A stretch of DNA of 64,000 nt from Microbacterium abyssi (GTDB lineage Bacteria > Actinomycetota > Actinomycetes > Actinomycetales > Microbacteriaceae). The notes beneath the pieces were generated by a model that did not search any database, had not been told where the DNA came from, and worked only from the letters and a program-made list of their open reading frames with translations. Where the stretch lies: the NCBI RefSeq assembly GCF_015277895.1, contig NZ_CP063815.1, forward strand, positions 62,001-126,000. Reading direction: 5' to 3'. Position numbers and translations under genes: made by a program. Shown piece by piece: positions 59,711-64,000 of this stretch (position 1 is the first letter of the stretch; every line of letters starts with the position of its first letter).

Positions 59711-60766
59711 ATGCAGCTGGCCATGATCGGACTCGGCAGGATGGGCGCGAACATCGTCCGACGCCTCATGCGCGACGGGCACGAATGCGTCGTCTACGAC
59801 GTGAACGCGGATGCCGTCGCCGCTCTCGTCGCGGAGGGCGCCACAGGCGCCGACAGCATGGCCGATCTCGCGGCGAAGCTCGAGCCGACCCGGGTGGTCT
59901 GGATGATGGTGCCCGCATCGCTCACCGGTTCCGTCGCCGAGGAGGTCGCGTCGGTGCTCGAGCCGGGCGACATCCTCATCGACGGCGGCAACTCGAACTA
60001 CCGCGACGACGTGCGCCGGGCGAAGACGATGCGCGAGAAGGGGATCGAGTACGTCGACGTCGGCACCAGCGGCGGGGTGTTCGGCCTCGAACGCGGCTAC
60101 TGCCTGATGGTCGGCGGCTCCGACGCGGCGTTCGAGCACATCGAGCCCATCCTCCGCACGGTCGCGCCGGGTACCGGAGAGGTCGAGCGTACGCCCGGTC
60201 GCACCGGCGACCTCACTGCTGAGGAGCAGGGCTTCCTGCACTGCGGCCCCTCGGGCTCGGGGCACTTCGTGAAGATGGTGCACAACGGCATCGAGTACGG
60301 CATCATGGCGGCGATCGCAGAGGGCCTCAACCTGCTCCAGAACGCGGATGCCGGCGTGCGCGAAGCGGAGCACTCCGCCGAGGTCGCGCCTCTCGAGGAG
60401 CCCGAGTACTACCAGTTCCCGATCAAGACCGACGAGGTGGCGGAACTGTGGCGGCGCGGATCGGTCATCTCGTCATGGCTGCTGGATCTCACCGCTGCCG
60501 CGCTGCACGAGAACCCGACGCTCGACGGGCTGGCCGGTCGCGTGTCCGACTCCGGGGAGGGCCGCTGGACGGTCAAGGCCGCGGTCGACGTCGGCGTTCC
60601 GGTTCCGGTGCTCGCGGCATCCCTGTTCGAGCGGTTCGCATCACGTGGCGAGGATCAGTTCGCCAACCAGGTGCTCTCGGCGATGCGCCTGCAGTTCGGC
60701 GGGCACAATGAACTCCCGGCGGGAGACGTTCTCGAGGCGGGCGGCCGCAAGTCCGACGTGCGCTGA
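59711..60766 (+). CDS. gnd: 6-phosphogluconate dehydrogenase, decarboxylating (short form)
   Basis: 351 residues, the short (YqeC/GntZ-like) form. N-terminal Rossmann MIGLGRMGANIVRRLM; DGGNSNYRDD; catalytic GPSGSGHFVKMVHNGIEYG with Lys; C-terminal region ASRGEDQFANQVLSAMRLQFGGH. Converts 6-phosphogluconate to ribulose-5-phosphate, CO2 and NAD(P)H; the short form is often NAD+-linked. GGGAGGAG precedes the ATG. Confidence 0.92.
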   Translation: MQLAMIGLGRMGANIVRRLMRDGHECVVYDVNADAVAALVAEGATGADSMADLAAKLEPTRVVWMMVPASLTGSVAEEVASVLEPGDILIDGGNSNYRDDVRRAKTMREKGIEYVDVGTSGGVFGLERGYCLMVGGSDAAFEHIEPILRTVAPGTGEVERTPGRTGDLTAEEQGFLHCGPSGSGHFVKMVHNGIEYGIMAAIAEGLNLLQNADAGVREAEHSAEVAPLEEPEYYQFPIKTDEVAELWRRGSVISSWLLDLTAAALHENPTLDGLAGRVSDSGEGRWTVKAAVDVGVPVPVLAASLFERFASRGEDQFANQVLSAMRLQFGGHNELPAGDVLEAGGRKSDVR

Positions 60767-60782
60767 GCCGCATTCCCGGTCA

Positions 60783-60838
60783 TGAAAGGAGGAAACTGTA
60801 CGCCACAGCGGTCTCAGGCGGGCAGTTTCCTCCTTTCA
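60783..60838. terminator. hairpin after gnd with a 16-bp stem
   Basis: TGAAAGGAGGAAACTG (60783-60798) pairs perfectly with CAGTTTCCTCCTTTCA (60823-60838), with a 24-nt loop. It lies between convergent genes and has an A-rich/T-rich base. The left arm looks like a ribosome binding site (AAAGGAGG) but no frame follows. Confidence 0.75.
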
Positions 60839-60884
60839 ACGGGCGGGCGCGGGAGCGACACCTGAGATCCGGGGCCCGACCTCG

Positions 60885-61058
60885 TCAGGCGTCGGCATCC
60901 GTCTCGTCGGAATCGACGTCTTCGGCGCCGTCAGCGGCGTCGGCGTCGTCCTCGGCCTGCGCCGGCGGCAGGTCGTCGAGGAACGCACGGTCGTCGTTCG
61001 GGTCTCCGGTGCCCTTGTCGAAGCCGGCGGAGGGATCGTCGGTGCGGGGATCGCTCAT
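60885..61058 (-). CDS. small acidic protein, unknown function
   Basis: 57 residues, more than a third Asp or Glu, no Cys, no hydrophobic core: probably disordered. AAGGAG lies 8 nt before the ATG at 61058, which is the main reason to call it a gene. Homologues with similar N-terminus (DPRTDDPSAGFDKGTGDPNDDR) may exist in related species. Confidence 0.6.
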   Translation of the reverse strand: MSDPRTDDPSAGFDKGTGDPNDDRAFLDDLPPAQAEDDADAADGAEDVDSDETDADA

Positions 61059-61102
61059 GGGATACTCCTTCTCTTTGCTGGTCTGCGGTGGCTTGCGGTG
61101 GC

Positions 61103-61585
61103 TCAGTCCTCGGGGCCTCGGCCGGCGTCGAACGCGCGGTGATACCGTTCGGAGGCTTCGTCGAGCGCCCGTTGCGAGACGGAGGCGATCGCCATCGTGT
61201 CGACGAGCAGGGGCTCGCAGTCCGGTCCGCGTCCGGCGATGGCGCCCGTGAGCAGCCATGCGAATCGGCGCGGATTCTTGTCGGCGAGGTGCTGGTACTG
61301 GCACAGCTGGCGCGCGACCCAGTCCTCGACGGGGCGTGCCCACCACGACTCCGGGGTCATCGGGTTCACGGAGAGTCCTGGCAGTTCAAGCCTGCTCTCG
61401 AGGTCGAGGCTGCGCCCGCCGGCGTCGTGGTCCGGCCCCTCGCTGTACCGGACGTAGAGCGGCTCGATCTGCTCGACGAGGCCGACGACATCCCTCAGCG
61501 TCTCGCAGGCGAGCAGGCGCACTTCGCTGAGCGGCATGAGCGGTGGCTCATGCGCTTCCGAGATCGTGAACGACGAGGGTGCCAT
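61103..61585 (-). CDS. DUF6098-like protein
   Basis: 160 residues. LYVRYSEGPDHDAGGRSLDLESRLELPGLSVNPMTPESWWARPVEDWVARQLCQYQHL and LLTGAIAGRGPDCEPLL resemble DUF6098, a small actinobacterial family without known role. ATG at 61585. Confidence 0.7.
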   Translation of the reverse strand: MAPSSFTISEAHEPPLMPLSEVRLLACETLRDVVGLVEQIEPLYVRYSEGPDHDAGGRSLDLESRLELPGLSVNPMTPESWWARPVEDWVARQLCQYQHLADKNPRRFAWLLTGAIAGRGPDCEPLLVDTMAIASVSQRALDEASERYHRAFDAGRGPED

Positions 61586-61658
61586 GGTGCGTCCAGCATC
61601 CTGGTTCGCGAGACCGGGTGCCAGAGGCTTGACAACCCGTGCGCGCAGCGCCCAGCCT

Positions 61659-62012
61659 TCAGCGCCCGAGCTTCTCCGCGCACGGCACGCAGAGTTCCGC
61701 GAACGGACGCACGCGCAGGCGAGCGACCGGGATGCCGCGACCGCAGTTCGCGCAGACGCCGTAGGTGCCGGCATCCATGCGCGCCAGCGCCTCGTCGACC
61801 TGCTTCAGCTCTTCGCGGGCGCCGTCGAGAAGCCCGCTGAGCCGCGACCACTCCGCAGAGAGCGGCACCCCCTCGGGGTCGTGCTCGTCGTCGTCGCTCT
61901 GGCTGCTGCGGTCGTGCGTGAGCTGCGCCAGCGTCGCCGATAACGCCTCGGTGCGGTCACTCGCCTCGCGCCGCAGCACGTCGAGGAGTGTGCGCAGCTC
62001 GTCGTCGCTCAT
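61659..62012 (-). CDS. TraR/DksA-type zinc-finger protein
   Basis: 117 residues. Helical hairpin followed by a four-Cys zinc finger (CANCGR...CVPCAE) in DAGTYGVCANCGRGIPVARLRVRPFAELCVPC. DksA-like proteins bind the RNA polymerase secondary channel. TAGGGT (62024-62019) precedes the ATG at 62012 by 6 nt, so leaderless translation is likely; an ATG at 62018 lies inside the spacer. Confidence 0.88.
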   Translation of the reverse strand: MSDDELRTLLDVLRREASDRTEALSATLAQLTHDRSSQSDDDEHDPEGVPLSAEWSRLSGLLDGAREELKQVDEALARMDAGTYGVCANCGRGIPVARLRVRPFAELCVPCAEKLGR

Positions 62013-62072
62013 GCCCATACCCTAGGCCCAGGGTTACGTCGAGCGGCTCTGGTGTGACGATCCGGTACGGAC

Positions 62073-62121
62073 GGCTGGCGAAACGGACGGATGCCGGTCG
62101 GATCCGGGTGTTTCGCCAGCC
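62073..62121. terminator. hairpin between the small membrane protein and the zinc-finger gene
   Basis: GGCTGGCGAAAC (62073-62084) pairs perfectly with GTTTCGCCAGCC (62110-62121), loop 25 nt. A second hairpin (GTCGGCC/GGCCGAC) follows at about 62170-62189. Probably ends transcription from 62193-62333. Confidence 0.6.
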
Positions 62122-62152
62122 AGGTGTGCGGATCACCAGCCATCTGGCGGGG

Positions 62153-62168
62153 GTCGACAGGCTCAGGG
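62153..62168. repeat. dispersed repeat copy, intergenic
   Basis: GTCGACAGGCTCAGGG, 15 of 16 positions identical to the reverse complement of the copy in the moxR linker (16251-16269). Confidence 0.6.
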
Positions 62169-62192
62169 GTCGGCCGGGACCGGCCGACAGGC

Positions 62193-62333
62193 CTAGCCGA
62201 AGAGGAGGCTCAGCACGGTCGAGCCGCCGCCGACCAGGATGAGCGCGATGATCGTCACCCACGCGATCATGCGGATGCGACGGTTGCGGCGCTCACCGAG
62301 GTCGCCGTAGTCCTCGCTCGGGTTGTCGCTCAT
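62193..62333 (-). CDS. 46-residue membrane protein
   Basis: Starts MSDNPSEDYGDLGERRNRRIR, then a single hydrophobic helix (MIAWVTIIALILVGGGSTVLSLLF) and stop. AGGAG precedes the ATG at 62333. Fits the many small single-helix proteins of actinobacteria; the function is unknown. Confidence 0.75.
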   Translation of the reverse strand: MSDNPSEDYGDLGERRNRRIRMIAWVTIIALILVGGGSTVLSLLFG

Positions 62334-62472
62334 CTGCTGCTCCTGATCGTCTCGCTCGCCGCTTCGTGGTTGGCGGTTCGCGCTGCTGCTCCCTGGTTCG
62401 CGCTGCTCAGATCTGTTGACGATGCAGAAACTTCAGCAGCGTCGACAGATATCGACAGCGCGAGCGGCGGGG

Positions 62473-64000
62473 TCAAGCCACCGGCTCCGCGACGGTCGGG
62501 CCGAAGGCCGCGGGAAGCGTCGCCTGAGACACGGAGCGCAGCTCGGTTGCCGAGACCGTGAACAGCCCGGTCACCTCGAGGTCGGGCTCGGTGTCGGTCA
62601 CGCCGATGCGCAGCACCGGGTAGCCGCGTCCCTCGCACAGGCCCTGGAACTTCACGTCCTCCTCGCGCGGCACGGTCACGATGACGCGCCCGGTCGACTC
62701 CGAGAAGAGAGCGGATGCTGCATCCACCCCGTCGCGATCCATGAGCTCGGTCAGCCAGACGCGGGCGCCGACGCCGAAGCGCATGACACCCTCGGCGAGT
62801 GCCTGGGCCAGGCCGCCCTCCGACACGTCGTGCGCCGAGGAGATCAACCACTCGTCGCGCGCGGCGGCGATGAGCCCGGCGAGGGTCCTCTCGCCGGCGA
62901 GGTCGACCTTCGGAGGGACGCCACCGAGGTGGCCGTGCACGACGTCGGCCCACGCCGAACCCGAGAGCTCGGTCGCGGTGGTGCCGAGCAGGTAGATGTT
63001 CTGCCCCTCGTCCTGCCAGCCCGACGGGATGCGGCGCGAGACGTCGTCGATGATGCCGAGCACGCCGACCAGCGGAGTCGGGTGGATCGGGGTGTCACCG
63101 GTCTGGTTGTAGAAAGAGACGTTGCCCCCGGTGACCGGGGTGCCGAGTTCGTAGCATCCATCGGCGAGGCCGTCGACGGTCTGCCCGAACTGCCACATGA
63201 CCTCGGGGTTCTCCGGGCTGCCGAAGTTCAGGCAGTCGGTGATCGCGGTGGGCTCAGCCCCCGTGACGGCGACGTTCCGATAGGCCTCGGCGAGAGCCAG
63301 CTGGGCTCCCGCGTACGGGTCGAGCTGGCAGTAGCGTCCGTTGGCGTCGGTGGAGATCGCGAAGCCGAGACCGGACTCCTCGTCGACGCGGATCATGCCG
63401 GCGTCGTCGGGGAAGGCGAGGGCGGTGTTGCCGAGAACGTAGTAGTCGTACTGGTTGGTGATCCAGCGGGTGTCGGCGAGGTTCGGCGAGCCGACCAGCG
63501 CGAGGAACTGCTCGCGCAGCACGTCGCCGTCGTTCGACCGGGGCAGCAGCTCGGCGGCATCCGCCTGCAGCGCGTCGATCCACGTCGGGTAGGCGACCGG
63601 ACGGTCGTAGACCGGGCCGTCGACCGCGACCGTCGACGGGTCGACGTCGACGATGCGCTCGCCCTGCCAGTCGATGACGAAGCGGCCGTCGCCGGTGACC
63701 TCGCCGAGCACGGACGTCTCGACGTCCCACTTCTTCACGACCTCGAGGAACGCGTCGAGCTTCTCGGGAGCAACGATCGCCATCATGCGCTCCTGCGACT
63801 CCGACATGAGGATCTCTTCGGCGGTCAGCGAGGGGTCGCGCAGCAGCACGTTGTCGAGCGAGACGTGCATGCCGGAGTTTCCGTTGGCGGCGAGCTCGCT
63901 GGTCGCGCACGAGATGCCGGCAGCGCCGAGGTCCTGGATGGCTTCGACCAGCTCGCCGCGGTACAGCTCGAGACAGCACTCGATGAGCACCTTCTCGGCG
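62473..64000 (-). CDS. purL: phosphoribosylformylglycinamidine synthase, large subunit (3' part)
   Basis: The last 509 residues of PurL, cut by the window end (the gene continues beyond 64000). [60 protein letters not shown] and [15 protein letters not shown] are conserved PurL segments. Glutamine-dependent formation of FGAM with PurQ and PurS. Length fits the small-type PurL (about 770 residues). Confidence 0.97.
   Translation of the reverse strand, partial: AEKVLIECCLELYRGELVEAIQDLGAAGISCATSELAANGNSGMHVSLDNVLLRDPSLTAEEILMSESQERMMAIVAPEKLDAFLEVVKKWDVETSVLGEVTGDGRFVIDWQGERIVDVDPSTVAVDGPVYDRPVAYPTWIDALQADAAELLPRSNDGDVLREQFLALVGSPNLADTRWITNQYDYYVLGNTALAFPDDAGMIRVDEESGLGFAISTDANGRYCQLDPYAGAQLALAEAYRNVAVTGAEPTAITDCLNFGSPENPEVMWQFGQTVDGLADGCYELGTPVTGGNVSFYNQTGDTPIHPTPLVGVLGIIDDVSRRIPSGWQDEGQNIYLLGTTATELSGSAWADVVHGHLGGVPPKVDLAGERTLAGLIAAARDEWLISSAHDVSEGGLAQALAEGVMRFGVGARVWLTELMDRDGVDAASALFSESTGRVIVTVPREEDVKFQGLCEGRGYPVLRIGVTDTEPDLEVTGLFTVSATELRSVSQATLPAAFGPTVAEPVA

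Noticed and set aside
60783..60798. ribosome binding site AAAGGAGG after gnd
   Set aside because: No start codon or frame follows; the stretch is the left arm of a perfect hairpin.

Overview
The window reads as chromosomal DNA of a high-GC actinobacterium of the Microbacteriaceae, most probably Microbacterium. The evidence is the strong GC bias, tightly packed genes with ATGA/GTGA overlaps, GTG starts, a C50 carotenoid (decaprenoxanthin-type) operon with split cyclase genes and a UbiA-type lycopene elongase, an actinobacterial ferrochelatase, an SCO4848-type protein, and the word GGATGC/GCATCC scattered through most genes. No rRNA or tRNA gene, phage, insertion sequence or CRISPR array was seen. 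Most of the window is ordinary housekeeping and transport.

Layout. 0-9 kb: the first codons of argG (minus strand), a MarR regulator, then idi-crtE-crtB-crtI-crtYe-crtYf-crtEb, an SDR/DUF2867 gene and ferrochelatase, all overlapping and apparently one transcript. 9-20 kb: a deleted ZIP-like pseudogene, an AbrB/PIN toxin-antitoxin pair, a seven-gene MoxR-DUF58-VWA operon, an ECF41-like sigma factor facing a DoxX-like gene, a PadR regulator with a hydrolase, and a decayed DMT transporter. 20-31 kb: purA, a lactonase-like protein, a flavin disulfide oxidoreductase, DUF427, a four-gene osmoprotectant ABC transporter, an AI-2E-type exporter and chorismate mutase. 31-36 kb: a PhnDCE-like transporter coupled to a tyrosine phosphatase and a TetR regulator. 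36-41 kb: the most unusual module, an operon of ECF sigma factor, small unknown protein, subtilisin-like protease and TPR-CHAT (caspase-like) protease. 41-52 kb: MerR, MFS/ArsR, a YtrA-type GntR-ABC operon, a heme-oxygenase-fold protein with a CDGSH protein, a TetR-ABC operon, and an RlmG-like methyltransferase interrupted in frame by a repeat. 52-64 kb: a ProVWX betaine transporter, a lipase-maturation-factor-like protein, an alpha-glucosidase, 6-phosphogluconate dehydrogenase, small proteins, a TraR/DksA zinc-finger protein and the 3' part of purL.

How the genes work together. The crt operon should make a C50 carotenoid from IPP/DMAPP, controlled by the divergent MarR protein through a palindrome in the shared promoter. 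Two osmolyte importers (25.3-28.5 and 52.2-55.4 kb) suggest adaptation to osmotic stress. The strongest candidate for an undescribed system is the sigma / S8 protease / TPR-CHAT operon (35.8-41.2 kb): both proteases keep their catalytic residues, the S8 protein carries three perfect NPFTRT repeats before its catalytic domain, and a 13-bp direct repeat lies at each edge of the module. Other notable signals are composite inverted repeats shared by that module and the methyltransferase gene, several apparently leaderless promoters, and clear palindromic operators at five regulator genes.
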